Source: Skermanella aerolata KACC 11604 (GTDB taxonomy: Bacteria; Pseudomonadota; Alphaproteobacteria; Azospirillales; Azospirillaceae). From it: 64,000 bases of DNA. Numbering within the stretch: the first letter of the stretch is position 1; each line of letters begins with the position of its first letter. The translations under genes were made by a program, and so were the position numbers. Location: positions 186,001 to 250,000 of the forward strand of contig NZ_AVFK01000008.1 in NCBI RefSeq assembly GCF_000936425.1, given 5' to 3'. Under the pieces are notes generated by a model that ran no database searches, was not told the origin of the DNA, and saw nothing but the letters and a program-made list of their open reading frames with translations. Below are positions 9,181 to 17,662 of this stretch, piece by piece.

Positions 9181-9208
9181 GCAACATACCGTCCAGACGG
9201 TATGTTGC
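9181..9208. promoter_or_regulatory. 28-bp palindromic operator between SDR and TetR genes
   Basis: Perfect inverted repeat: arms GCAACATACCGTC (9181-9193) and GACGGTATGTTGC (9196-9208), separated by CA. Size and symmetry fit a TetR-family dimer or dimer-pair operator. It sits immediately before the TetR start at 9214 and about 150 bases upstream of the divergent SDR gene. It could therefore mediate autorepression of tetR/SMR and possibly control the SDR/nitrile hydratase run. The symmetry is seen directly; binding is inferred. Confidence 0.75.
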
Positions 9209-9213
9209 TTTCC

Positions 9214-9774
9214 ATGAACGAGAACTCACCCCGCAAACGCCAGCCCGAGGTTACCCAACAGCGTCTTCTCGACGTGGCCGGGGAATTGGTTACGGAAAGT
9301 GGCGTCATCGCCCTGACGCTGGAAGCGGTCGCCAAGCGGGCAGGGGTCAGCAAAGGCGGGCTGCTGCACCACTTTCCCAGCAAGCACGCGCTGCTGATGG
9401 CGATGGTGCAGGACATCTCGGACCGCTTCATGGAGCAGGTCGCGGGGCAGGCCGGCAACGATCCGGATGCCCATGGCCGCAGCGCCCGCGCCTATGTCCG
9501 GACTGTCGTCGACGAACCCGATCAGGAAATCCGGCGATGGGGGGCCTTGAGCGCCGCCTTCATGTCCGACCCTTCCCTGATGGCGGATTGGCGGGCGAGG
9601 CTGGCCGAACAACGTGCGGCAGATGCGGCGGAGGGGACGGATCCGGTCGGACCGATGATCGCCCGGCTGGCCGCCGACGGTCTCTGGCTGGCCGATGTCT
9701 GCGGATTGTACGGCATAGACGAAGACATGCGCGGCCGGATCGCCGACCGGCTCATTGCGCTGACGAGATCATGA
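9214..9774 (+). CDS. TetR/AcrR family transcriptional regulator
   Basis: About 186 aa from the ATG at 9214 (MNENSPRKRQPE). In-frame starts at 9178 (TTG) and 9202 (ATG) lie before or inside the palindrome, so I prefer 9214, possibly translated from a short leader. The N-terminal helix-turn-helix is typical: QQRLLDVAGELVTESG, then LEAVAKRAGVSKGGLLHHFPSK, with the recognition helix ending in the HHFPSK variant of the YYHFxxK motif. The C-terminal half is a ligand-binding helical domain of the TetR_C type. The SMR pump gene begins 25 bases downstream, so this probably represses an efflux operon through the palindrome at 9181-9208. Confidence 0.9.
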   Translation: MNENSPRKRQPEVTQQRLLDVAGELVTESGVIALTLEAVAKRAGVSKGGLLHHFPSKHALLMAMVQDISDRFMEQVAGQAGNDPDAHGRSARAYVRTVVDEPDQEIRRWGALSAAFMSDPSLMADWRARLAEQRAADAAEGTDPVGPMIARLAADGLWLADVCGLYGIDEDMRGRIADRLIALTRS

Positions 9775-9799
9775 CCGACGCCGGATCGGGGGAAGCCGA

Positions 9800-10129
9800 A
9801 TGACATACGCGTTTCTGTTCACCGCCATCGTGCTGGAAGTCATCGGCACGTCGGCCCTGAAAGCATCGGAGCAGTTCACGAAGCTGCTGCCTGTTCTGGT
9901 CATGGCCGCTTGCTACGGGACGTCGTTCTTCTTCCTGTCGCTCGTGCTGCGGACCTTGCCGGTCGGCGTCGCCTACGCGATCTGGAGCGGGCTCGGAATC
10001 GTTCTCATCAGCTTGGTTGGTGTCGTCTGGTTCAAGCAGCCGCTCGACCTGCCGGCAATGCTCGGCCTGGGCCTGATCGTGGCTGGCGTGGTTGTGGTAA
10101 ACCTGTTCTCGAGATCGGTCGGCCACTGA
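9800..10129 (+). CDS. Small multidrug resistance (SMR) efflux protein, EmrE/QacE type
   Basis: 109 aa with four transmembrane helices, the standard SMR length. Glu13 in the first helix (FTAIVLEVIGTSALKAS) matches the essential EmrE Glu14 that alternately binds proton and substrate. Other family marks are the YGTSFFFLSLVLRTLPVGVAYAIWSGLG stretch and Trp in helix 3. It acts as an antiparallel dimer in the inner membrane, exchanging protons for lipophilic cations such as quaternary ammonium compounds. WSGLG and the lack of Gdx-type motifs favour the Qac/EmrE branch over guanidinium exporters. It is co-directional with and close to the TetR gene, the usual repressor-pump pair. Confidence 0.92.
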   Translation: MTYAFLFTAIVLEVIGTSALKASEQFTKLLPVLVMAACYGTSFFFLSLVLRTLPVGVAYAIWSGLGIVLISLVGVVWFKQPLDLPAMLGLGLIVAGVVVVNLFSRSVGH

Positions 10130-10142
10130 GGGACGGTGCGGC

Positions 10143-10883
10143 TCAGGCCGCGTCGGCCAGTTCAGCGATAGATTCGGCGTCGGCCAGTTCGACCTTGTGA
10201 TTTTCGAGCAGGCGGATCAGTCCGGCGGTCTTCAGGCAGGTGATGGTGCGGGAAACGGTTTCGATCGTCAGCCCCAGATAGTCGGCGATGTCGGCCCTGC
10301 CCATCGGCATGCTGATCCGGGTGGCGTTCAGACCGCGCCGCGCCGCTTTCCGCGACAGGTTCATCAGGAAGGTGCAGAGCTTTTCCTTGGCAGTCTTCCG
10401 GCCGAGCAGCACCATCTGGTCCTGCGCGGTCAGCAACTCATTCGCTGTGATTGCCATCAGGCGGCGGCGCACTTCCTGGTTCTCGTCGATCAGCGCGTCC
10501 AGCCGGCGGCGTGAGAAGCGCCGCACGGACGCCGGGGTCACGGCTTCGGCGGTGTAGAGGTAGTTTTCGTTGAAGGACAGACCCAGGAAATCGCCGGTTT
10601 CCAGGAAGCCGATGATCTGACGGCGGCCGTCGGGGAGCAGCTTGAAGACCCGGATGATCCCGCTGGTCACTTCGAACACGTTGTCGGCGCTGTCCCCTTC
10701 GCGGAACAGCGGCTGGTCGCGGTCCAATGCGGCAGGCGTGGCGATTGCGTCGAGGGGATCCGCCGGGCGCTGGCCCCAATTGCTGTTCGCCCACTGAATT
10801 CGGGTAGAGGTCTGCGGAAGAGCCGGAGCGAAGGCTCCGATACCCACGGCGGTCGTTCCGGCAATGGCAAGAGCTGGAGCCAT
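10143..10883 (-). CDS. Crp/Fnr family regulator, FixK-like
   Basis: 246 aa. An N-terminal extension of about 40 residues precedes a cyclic-nucleotide-binding-fold sensor domain (LFREGDSADNVFEVTSGIIRVF; GRRQIIGFLETGDFLGLSF), the dimerisation helix, and a C-terminal winged helix with the recognition stretch LTIETVSRTIT. Glu-X2-Ser-Arg there is the FNR/FixK DNA-contact signature for TTGAT-N4-ATCAA sites. The N-terminal FNR cysteines are absent; the only Cys residues are near the end of the dimerisation helix and after the recognition helix. It therefore lacks an FNR iron-sulfur cluster and resembles FixK. GGAGAGGAAGA precedes the ATG. It is divergent from cydDC, and FixJ-like sites lie upstream. 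Its last gene-end base is only 14 bases from the convergent SMR gene. Confidence 0.85.
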   Translation of the reverse strand: MAPALAIAGTTAVGIGAFAPALPQTSTRIQWANSNWGQRPADPLDAIATPAALDRDQPLFREGDSADNVFEVTSGIIRVFKLLPDGRRQIIGFLETGDFLGLSFNENYLYTAEAVTPASVRRFSRRRLDALIDENQEVRRRLMAITANELLTAQDQMVLLGRKTAKEKLCTFLMNLSRKAARRGLNATRISMPMGRADIADYLGLTIETVSRTITCLKTAGLIRLLENHKVELADAESIAELADAA

Positions 10884-10984
10884 GTTGTCTTCCTCTCCGT
10901 TTCCACTCGGCGGGCCTTATGGCCGCGTTCCTGCTGTAGCGGAGGTATAGGCCCAACGGCCCCTGTCACTTAAGTTCGGGATTG

Positions 10985-11008
10985 TACGTAAGGGCTTCTA
11001 CGTAAGGG
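10985..11008 (-). promoter_or_regulatory. Two FixJ-like sites (TACGTAAGGG direct repeat)
   Basis: TACGTAAGGG occurs at 10985-10994 and again at 10999-11008 (14 bases apart), 100-125 bases upstream of the fixK-like start on the minus strand. On that strand they read CCCTTACGTA, and each is one base off the GTAMGTAG consensus I recall for FixJ class I sites. With fixLJ 7 kb away, a FixJ-controlled fixK promoter is a reasonable inference. The repeats themselves are certain. Confidence 0.5.
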
Positions 11009-11025
11009 GTTTTACCTATGGTCCT

Positions 11026-11039
11026 CTGACATATGTCAG
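11026..11039. promoter_or_regulatory. 14-bp palindrome upstream of cydD
   Basis: CTGACATATGTCAG is a perfect palindrome lying 40 bases before the cydD start and about 145 bases before the divergent fixK-like start. It could be an operator for either gene. It does not match an FNR/FixK box (TTGAT-N4-ATCAA), so the regulator is unknown. Confidence 0.4.
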
Positions 11040-11078
11040 GTGACTGTATGATGTTGATTTGCTGGAAGAAGGTGACCG

Positions 11079-12767
11079 GTGGCGGATCGGGAGGCGGCGA
11101 AGTATCTCGGCGGACTGGCGCGGCGGGCACGGTTGTGGATCGGCTTGGCGGTCGGCGCCGGGTTCGCCAGCGGATTGCTCCTGCTGGCACAGGCGGGATT
11201 GATCGCCTACGTGCTCCACGCATCCATCGTGGACGGGGTATCCAGGTCGGACCTGATGCCGGCGCTATGGACGTTGCTGGCCGTCTACGCCGCGCGCGGC
11301 CTGTGCGCCTGGGGTGCCGAGCTCGCGGGCTTCACGGCGGCAGCCAGCGTCCGGGCGGTGTTGCGGCGCGAGCTGTACGGCCACATCGCGCGCCTGGGAC
11401 CTGCCTACGCGGGAAGCAGGCACAGCGGCGACCTGGCGACCGTCCTGATCGAGCAGGTCGACGCCCTGGACGGCTACTTCGCCCGGTTCCTGCCGCAGAT
11501 GGCGCTGTCGGTACTGGTGCCGCTGACGCTTCTGGCCGCGATCTTCCCCGTCAACTGGGTGGTCGGCGGCATGTTGCTTCTCGCGGCTCCCTTCGTACCG
11601 CTGTTCATGTCCCTGATCGGCATGGGCGCCGCAGCGGCCAGCAAGCGGCAGTTCGAGGCACTGGCCCGCATGGGCGGATACTTCCTGGACCGGCTGCAAG
11701 GACTGACGACACTGAAACTGTTCGGTCAGGCGCGGCGCGAACTTGACCTGATCGGCAAGGTTTCGGACGAGTACCGCCAGCGCACGATGGGCGTCCTCCG
11801 CATCGCCTTCCTGTCCTCCGCCGTCCTGGAGCTTTTCAGCGCGATGGCGGTCGCGGTGGTTGCGGTCTATGTCGGCTTCAGCCTGCTGGGCTATGTCCAT
11901 TTCGGTCCCAGCGGCGGCGTAACGCTGGCGACGGGCTTGTTCGTGCTGATGCTGGCGCCGGAATTCTTCCTGCCGCTCCGCCAGCTTGCCGCGCATTATC
12001 ATGACCGGGCGGCGGCGGTCGCGGCCGCCGGGCAGATCATGGCGGTACTCGATACCCCTGCCGCACCACGCGGCGGCATCCGGCCGCCGGCCGATGCCGG
12101 CCCTATGGCGCTCGACATGACCGGCGTCAGCTTCGCCCATGGCAGTGGGGAGGGAGCGAGACCCGTATTGCAGGATGTCACCCTGAGCGTGGCCGCCGGA
12201 GAGCGGGTGGCGCTGGTGGGGCCGAGCGGCGCCGGCAAATCGACGATCATCGGACTCTTCCTCGGCTTCATCAGGCCCGCCGCCGGAACGGTGACGATCG
12301 GCGGGCTCGAGGTCGGCCGGATCGATCCGGCCACCGTCACCGCCTGGGTCGGCCAGAACCCGCACCTGTTCCACGGTACGATCTGGGAGAACATCCGGCT
12401 CGCCCGGCCCGATGCGACCGATGTCCAGGTCGATGAGGCCGCCGATGCCGCCCATGTCTCCGACTTCGCCGACCGTCTGCCCAATGGGCTGGAAACGCCG
12501 ATCGGCCAGCGCGGTCACGGCATCTCGGGCGGCGAGGCGCGCCGGGTCGCCCTTGCCCGCGCCTACCTGAAGGACGCGCCGGTCCTGCTGCTGGACGAGC
12601 CCACGGCCGGCCTCGACCCGGAGAATGAAAGGCTCGTCCTGTCAGCCCTGGACAGGCTGGCGCGAGGGCGGACGGTACTGATCGCGACGCACAGCGCATC
12701 CGGGATCGGCTGGGCTGAACGCCGGATCGAAGTCGGCGGCGGCAGGCTGGAGGTGGTCGATGCGTGA
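11079..12767 (+). CDS. cydD: Thiol reductant ABC exporter subunit CydD
   Basis: 562 aa, a fused membrane/ATPase half-transporter. Six transmembrane helices occupy residues 1-310. The ATPase has Walker A GPSGAGKST (about 380-388), the signature ISGGEARRVALARAYL and Walker B VLLLDEPTAGLDPE. With CydC it exports cysteine and glutathione to the periplasm, needed for assembly of cytochrome bd oxidase and c-type cytochromes. The start is a GTG with GAAGAAGG upstream. The stop overlaps the cydC start by 8 bases. The cydAB oxidase genes are not in this window. Placement next to a FixK-type regulator fits low-oxygen control. Confidence 0.95.
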   Translation: MADREAAKYLGGLARRARLWIGLAVGAGFASGLLLLAQAGLIAYVLHASIVDGVSRSDLMPALWTLLAVYAARGLCAWGAELAGFTAAASVRAVLRRELYGHIARLGPAYAGSRHSGDLATVLIEQVDALDGYFARFLPQMALSVLVPLTLLAAIFPVNWVVGGMLLLAAPFVPLFMSLIGMGAAAASKRQFEALARMGGYFLDRLQGLTTLKLFGQARRELDLIGKVSDEYRQRTMGVLRIAFLSSAVLELFSAMAVAVVAVYVGFSLLGYVHFGPSGGVTLATGLFVLMLAPEFFLPLRQLAAHYHDRAAAVAAAGQIMAVLDTPAAPRGGIRPPADAGPMALDMTGVSFAHGSGEGARPVLQDVTLSVAAGERVALVGPSGAGKSTIIGLFLGFIRPAAGTVTIGGLEVGRIDPATVTAWVGQNPHLFHGTIWENIRLARPDATDVQVDEAADAAHVSDFADRLPNGLETPIGQRGHGISGGEARRVALARAYLKDAPVLLLDEPTAGLDPENERLVLSALDRLARGRTVLIATHSASGIGWAERRIEVGGGRLEVVDA

Positions 12768-14409
12768 GCTTTGGCCCTTTCTGAAGCTGTTCCGCCGCCA
12801 CGCCCTGCGCATGGCGTTCGGCGCGCTGCTGATGCTGGTGACGCTGCTCGCCGGCATCGGGCTTCTCGGCGTGTCCGGCTGGTTCATCACCGGCAGCGCC
12901 CTGGCCGGTCTGGGGCTGCTGGGAGGCGCCGCCTTCAACATCTTCACTCCCAGTGCCGCCATCCGGGCCGCCGCCCTGATCCGGACCGGCGGCCGCTATG
13001 CCGAGCGTCTGGTCAACCATGAAGCGACGTTCCGCCTGCTTGCCGACCTTCGCCGCTGGCTGTTCGCCAGGGCGATCCCGCTCGACGCCGGGCAGATCGC
13101 CCGGCTCACCGGCGGCGACTTGCTGACGCGTCTGACCGCCGATATCGACGCGCTCGACAACCTTTATCTTCGGGTCGTGGCGCCCAGCATGGTAGCGGTC
13201 ATAGCCGCCATCGCCGTCCTGGTCCCGCTTGGCTGGATCGATCCGGCCGTGGCGCTGACGACGGCAGCCTTGATGCTGGTATCGGGCCTCCTGGTGCCCG
13301 CGCTTGCGGCCAGACTAGGTGCCGGCGCTGGCGCCGACATGGTCGGCATCGGCGCCCGCTTGCGGTCCCATGCGGTGGACGGCGTTCAGGGCCTGGCCGA
13401 CCTGCGGGCTTTCGCTGCGGAAGCGCGCCAGGGGGCGGCCATCGCACAGGAAACCGACGGCCTGATCGCCCGCCAGCGCCGGATGAGTTCGATCACCGGA
13501 CTTTCCTCCGCCCTCTCCCTGATGGCCGCGGGCGGCGCCGTCTGGCTTGCGTTGTTCCTGACGACCGGCCAGGCAGGCGAAGATCGCCTGGACGGCCCGT
13601 TGATCGCCCTTGTCGTCTTCCTGGTGATGGCGCTGTTCGAAGCGACGGCACCTCTGCCGCTCGCCTATCAGTTCCTGGGCCGGACCAAGGCTGCGGCACG
13701 GCGGCTGACCGAGATAGCCGACATGCAGCCCCGCGTCGGCGACCCGGAACATCCTGTTCCAGTTCCGGACCGTCATGACCTGATGTTCGACGGCATTAGC
13801 TTCGGCTATGGCAAACCTGTCCTGGACGATCTTCGGCTTCACCTTCCGGAAGGTCGCACCGCCGTTCTGCTGGGGCCGAGCGGCTCCGGCAAATCGACCC
13901 TGGCCCAACTGGCTCTCCGGCTGATCGACCCGGATACTGGCAGCGTGACCCTGGGTGGCGTCGATCTCCGTAGCCTTCGTCAAGAGGACCTGCACAGCCG
14001 CATCGCGTATGTCAGCCAGAACACCCACCTGTTTGCGGCCGACATCCGCGACAACCTGCTGATCGCCCGCCCCGGCGCGACCAACGACGAGCTATGGGAC
14101 GCGCTGGAAACCGTCGACCTAGCCGATTTCGTCGAAAGCCTTCCTAATGGCATCCTGACCTGGGTCGGCGAGAACGGCGTGCTCCTCTCCGGCGGCCAAG
14201 CCCGCCGCCTGTCGCTTGCCCGAGCGCTCCTGAAGGACGCTCCGGTGATGATCCTGGACGAGCCGACGGAGGGGCTGGACACGGCGACGGAAGCGGTCGT
14301 GATGCAGGCCCTGCGGCCGAAGATGGCAGGACGCACCGTCCTGCTGATCACCCACCGCGAAAGCCTTGTGACCAGTAGCGATCTGGTATGGCGAATGGAA
14401 GAAGTCTAA
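12760..14409 (+). CDS. cydC: Thiol reductant ABC exporter subunit CydC
   Basis: 549-aa partner half-transporter. The membrane domain (residues 1-310) begins with [33 protein letters not shown], a strongly conserved CydC N-terminus. The ATPase has Walker [10 protein letters not shown], signature [17 protein letters not shown] and Walker [17 protein letters not shown]. The heterodimer with CydD maintains periplasmic thiol balance for cytochrome maturation. Translation is coupled through the 8-base overlap with cydD. Length is normal. Confidence 0.95.
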   Translation: MRELWPFLKLFRRHALRMAFGALLMLVTLLAGIGLLGVSGWFITGSALAGLGLLGGAAFNIFTPSAAIRAAALIRTGGRYAERLVNHEATFRLLADLRRWLFARAIPLDAGQIARLTGGDLLTRLTADIDALDNLYLRVVAPSMVAVIAAIAVLVPLGWIDPAVALTTAALMLVSGLLVPALAARLGAGAGADMVGIGARLRSHAVDGVQGLADLRAFAAEARQGAAIAQETDGLIARQRRMSSITGLSSALSLMAAGGAVWLALFLTTGQAGEDRLDGPLIALVVFLVMALFEATAPLPLAYQFLGRTKAAARRLTEIADMQPRVGDPEHPVPVPDRHDLMFDGISFGYGKPVLDDLRLHLPEGRTAVLLGPSGSGKSTLAQLALRLIDPDTGSVTLGGVDLRSLRQEDLHSRIAYVSQNTHLFAADIRDNLLIARPGATNDELWDALETVDLADFVESLPNGILTWVGENGVLLSGGQARRLSLARALLKDAPVMILDEPTEGLDTATEAVVMQALRPKMAGRTVLLITHRESLVTSSDLVWRMEEV

Positions 14410-14451
14410 GCCTCGCGGCGGCACGTGCAGATTGTTCTGTTCGCCACTATC

Positions 14452-14463
14452 CACCAGCTGGTG
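14452..14463. promoter_or_regulatory. 12-bp palindrome upstream of the M20 peptidase gene
   Basis: CACCAGCTGGTG is a perfect palindrome in the 95-base gap between cydC and the M20 peptidase start. It may be an operator or chance; nothing else in the gap looks like a promoter element I can name. Confidence 0.25.
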
Positions 14464-14504
14464 TGTTGATCTGGAAGCATCAATCCAGGCGAGGAGCGCT
14501 TCTC

Positions 14505-15767
14505 ATGCACATACGATCTGCAACCTTCGCTGCGGCGGTAGCGGTGTGTTCCCCCGGCGCCAGTGCGGCACTGGCCGCAAATGCCGTCGGTCAGCCCGAC
14601 GACCTGCTGAAGCGCGCCGAAGCTGAGCGGCCCGATTTCCTGGCGACGCTGGAGCAGCTTGTGAGCGTCGATACCGGCACCGGTCATGGTCCGGGGCTAT
14701 CGAAGGTCGAGGTCATCCTGACCGAGCGGCTGAAAGCGCTCGGCGCCGATGTCCGCGTGACCGACGCCAAGCCGTCAACCGGCAGGAACATCGTCGGCAC
14801 GCTGAAGGGGCAGGGGGAGGCGAAGTTCCTGCTGATGGTCCACTACGACACCGTCTTCCCCGAAGGCACCGTCGCCGAACGTCCCTTCCGCGTCGAGGGC
14901 GAGCGCATCCGCGGTCCCGGCGTGGCCGACGCCAAGGGCGGCCTCGCGGTGATCCTCCATTCGCTGAAACTGCTTCAGGATGCCAAGTTCGACCGCTACG
15001 GCACGATCACCATCCTGTTCAACCCGGATGAGGAAATGGGCTCGCGCGGATCGAGAGACACCATCGCGGAGCTGGCCGCTCGGCAGGACTATGTCTTCTC
15101 CTACGAGCCGCCCGACAGCGATGCAGTCACGGTCGCGACGAACGGCATCAACACCGTCTTCCTTGACGTGAAGGGCAGGGCGTCGCACGCCGGGTCGGCT
15201 CCCGAGGAAGGCCGCAACGCCGTCACCGAACTGGCTCATCAGCTTGTCCAGCTGAAGGACCTGGGCGATCCGGCGAAGGGAACGACGGTCAACTGGACGG
15301 TCGCCAAGGGAGGCGACAAGCGGAACATCATCCCGGCTCAGGCTTCCGCCGAAGGCGACATGCGCTATTCCGACCTGGCCGAGTACGACCGTGTCCTGGC
15401 CGATGGCAAGCGGTTGATCCGGAACACCCTGATCCCCGATACCCAAGTCGAGTTCCGCATCGAGAAGGGCCGTCCGCCGCTGGTGAAGAATCCCGGCTCC
15501 GACCGGCTGGCGGGGCTCGCTCATGACATCTATGCCAAGACCGGGCGCGACCTGAAACCCGTCGCCATGCGCTTCGGCACCGATGCCGGCTATGCCTATG
15601 ATCCGAAGAACCCGAGGCCGGCCATTCTGGAAACGATGGGATTGGTCGGTGCCGGCCTTCATTCCCCGGAGGAATATGCCGAGATGTCCAGCATCGCCCC
15701 ACGCCTGTTCCTGACGTCCAGCTTGATCATGGAGCTGTCGCAGACCGGAACCGCCAAAACCGAGTAA
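14505..15767 (+). CDS. M20 family glutamate carboxypeptidase (carboxypeptidase G2-like)
   Basis: 420 aa from the ATG at 14505, which has GAGGAG 8 bases upstream; a longer in-frame reading has no ribosome-binding site. An N-terminal signal peptide (MHIRSATFAAAVAVCSPGASA) points to the periplasm. Metal and catalytic residues align one position off carboxypeptidase G2 throughout: His113, Asp115, Asp142 (bridging), Glu176 (general base), Glu177, Glu201 and His386. The lid/dimerisation domain is residues about 215-330. The family cleaves C-terminal glutamate from folates or peptides using two zinc ions; the exact substrate here is unknown. It is downstream of cydC on the same strand but with 95 bases between. 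Confidence 0.88.
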   Translation: MHIRSATFAAAVAVCSPGASAALAANAVGQPDDLLKRAEAERPDFLATLEQLVSVDTGTGHGPGLSKVEVILTERLKALGADVRVTDAKPSTGRNIVGTLKGQGEAKFLLMVHYDTVFPEGTVAERPFRVEGERIRGPGVADAKGGLAVILHSLKLLQDAKFDRYGTITILFNPDEEMGSRGSRDTIAELAARQDYVFSYEPPDSDAVTVATNGINTVFLDVKGRASHAGSAPEEGRNAVTELAHQLVQLKDLGDPAKGTTVNWTVAKGGDKRNIIPAQASAEGDMRYSDLAEYDRVLADGKRLIRNTLIPDTQVEFRIEKGRPPLVKNPGSDRLAGLAHDIYAKTGRDLKPVAMRFGTDAGYAYDPKNPRPAILETMGLVGAGLHSPEEYAEMSSIAPRLFLTSSLIMELSQTGTAKTE

Positions 15768-15780
15768 GGTTATTAACCTT
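15766..15780. repeat. Short inverted repeat after the M20 peptidase gene
   Basis: AAGGTTA and TAACCTT (7-bp arms) surround a single T, starting at the last bases of the stop codon. It is too AT-rich and too tightly looped for a good terminator, so a protein-binding site or chance is as likely. Confidence 0.25.
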
Positions 15781-15866
15781 AAGGCGTAGTTAACCATACC
15801 TCGCTTATCTCAGTCCATCCACGGGCGGCGGTCGCCCAGGATTGAGGTGGTGTGAGGTATCCGGTT

Positions 15867-17078
15867 ATGAACAAAGGGTTTTTTCTGCTGACGGCGGCGG
15901 CTGCGTCGGCATTGCTGCCGCTGTCGTCGGCTCAAGCCCGTGAAGCCTTTACGGCTGTGCTGAGCGCCAATGGCGAAAGCAGGACCTACAGCTACGACAG
16001 CATCGAGGATGCGATCGACAGCGTATCCGGTACCAGCCTTAGATCCCTGCTGCCCTCGTACCGCGACAATGCTCCGGCCTCGGCGTCGTTCAATCTTCGC
16101 GGTCTGGCTGCGACGATCGAGTATCCGACCGCCGGATCGACCATAGTGTTGAGGGTGCCCTCCGCCGGGATCGAGCGCACCTTCACTGGGGCTACGCGCG
16201 ATGAGGCGCAGGATGCGGTCACCGACTACTTCAAGGGCGCCGGCGGAGCCGACGTGACCAAGGTTCTCCAGGCCGCTGTCCGGGAGACCGCGATCGATCC
16301 GGTGGCCGGCAATCCGGACAGTTTGATGTCGCTGATGGGCGAAGCGGATTTCGCCCAGGGTACCGACGCGCTGGGCGCTGCGACAGGTTCGGGAGCGCCC
16401 AATCTTCTGGGGTTCAGCGTCGAGGGCGGACGGGGCACGGCGTCCGGCGGCTACGACCAGGACCGCGTGTCCGGTAAGCTCTCCTACCGTTTCAACTTCG
16501 AGGAAAGCAACGCCGCCGTCCTGGTCGACCTGCCGGTCAACTGGGTGCGCAGCGGAGAGTCCGACAGCTTGTCGGGATCGTTCGGCCTAGGCGTCCGGCT
16601 TCCCGTGATCGACCGCTGGTCGATCACTCCCGCCGTCCGTGCCGGTGTCGCGGGATCGATCGATCTCGGCGCCGCCGCGGTGGTTTATTCAGGATCGGTG
16701 ACCAGCGACTTCCGCTGGGACTGGAACGGCTGGCATTTCGGCCTGGGCAACATGGCCGGCCTCTATCGTGCCACGGGTGTCTCGGTCGGCGACTACGACA
16801 TCGATTACGACCTTACCAACGTGATCCTGCGGAACGGCATTTCCATCTCACGCGACCTGACGGAAGGTCCGGCGCCGCTCCGCGTGACGGCCGCATTCAC
16901 CGACAGCCGTTACTTGGGCGACGATCTTTATGTTGAGACGTTTGACGAAATCGCGGTCAGCTTTTCCAAGGGCACCGACAACGGCCGCTTCAGCTTCGAT
17001 TGGGTCGAACTCGGTGCGGCATACGGATTCGGCGACGATTACCAGAGGATCATGGGCAAGCTGAAGATCCGCTTCTGA
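15867..17078 (+). CDS. Predicted outer-membrane beta-barrel protein of unknown function
   Basis: About 403 aa starting at the ATG at 15867 (MNKGFFLLTAAAASALLPLSSAQA), a clean Sec signal peptide ending at AQA. After residue 150 the sequence alternates polar and hydrophobic residues in short strands (for example SGKLSYRFNFEESNAAVLVDLPVNW, WHFGLGNMAGLYRATG) and ends in KIRF. A C-terminal Phe is the usual outer-membrane insertion signal. The first 120 residues look like a separate periplasmic domain. No family recognised; a porin-like or autotransporter-like fold is a guess. It is preceded by GAGG about 10 bases from the start and stands alone, convergent with the receiver gene that follows. Confidence 0.7.
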   Translation: MNKGFFLLTAAAASALLPLSSAQAREAFTAVLSANGESRTYSYDSIEDAIDSVSGTSLRSLLPSYRDNAPASASFNLRGLAATIEYPTAGSTIVLRVPSAGIERTFTGATRDEAQDAVTDYFKGAGGADVTKVLQAAVRETAIDPVAGNPDSLMSLMGEADFAQGTDALGAATGSGAPNLLGFSVEGGRGTASGGYDQDRVSGKLSYRFNFEESNAAVLVDLPVNWVRSGESDSLSGSFGLGVRLPVIDRWSITPAVRAGVAGSIDLGAAAVVYSGSVTSDFRWDWNGWHFGLGNMAGLYRATGVSVGDYDIDYDLTNVILRNGISISRDLTEGPAPLRVTAAFTDSRYLGDDLYVETFDEIAVSFSKGTDNGRFSFDWVELGAAYGFGDDYQRIMGKLKIRF

Positions 17079-17121
17079 GCGGCTTGGGTGCCGCCCGCGG
17101 GCGCAATCGCCGGCCGGCCTG

Positions 17122-17532
17122 TCAGTGACAGGTCGGCGGAGCGGTCTCCCGGGGGGACTTGCGCGCCAGCGCCGTCTGGATCAGGTCCACCAGACGTTCG
17201 TCGTCGAACGGCTTTTCGATGAAGGCTATGACACCGGCTTCCAGAGCCCGCGCCTTGGTGGCAGGGTCGCCGCGTCCCGTGATCAGGATCACCGGCATGT
17301 CGTTCAAACGCGAACCGTAGCGCTCCATGAATTCAAGGCCGCTCATCACGGGCAGATGAAGATCGAGCACGAGACATCCGGCATTTTCCCCATCGAACCT
17401 TTCCAGGAATTCCGGACAGGACGGAAAGTCTTGGACCGGCATGCTATAGGATTCGAGAAGGGTTTTCAGAGAATCACGGACAGGCTCATCGTCATCTACG
17501 AGGAACACGGTCCTGTTTGATTCTGAAATCAC
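17122..17532 (-). CDS. Stand-alone response-regulator receiver, FixJ-type
   Basis: About 136 aa consisting only of a CheY-like receiver domain. The acidic triad is DDDE (13-16), with the phosphoacceptor Asp57 in VLDLHLP, a Thr in the LITGRGD loop and Lys in the FIEKPFDD segment. The [11 protein letters not shown] ending strongly resembles the neighbouring FixJ receiver, but no DNA-binding domain follows. I choose the GTG at 17532 because GGGAGG lies 8 bases upstream; a GTG three codons earlier is possible. It lies 130 bases downstream of fixJ on the same strand. It could act as a phosphate sink or competitor for FixL, or serve another kinase (inference). Confidence 0.85.
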   Translation of the reverse strand: MISESNRTVFLVDDDEPVRDSLKTLLESYSMPVQDFPSCPEFLERFDGENAGCLVLDLHLPVMSGLEFMERYGSRLNDMPVILITGRGDPATKARALEAGVIAFIEKPFDDERLVDLIQTALARKSPRETAPPTCH

Positions 17533-17662
17533 GACACCCACCTCCCGCGACCTGCTAACTGGCGCAATGCCGCATACGCCGGTACTGCGTCATCTTGATG
17601 CACAGTAGGCTTCGGCGTGGCCGCGCGAAATACGCAATACTCCCTATGTTCAATTCCGCCGG

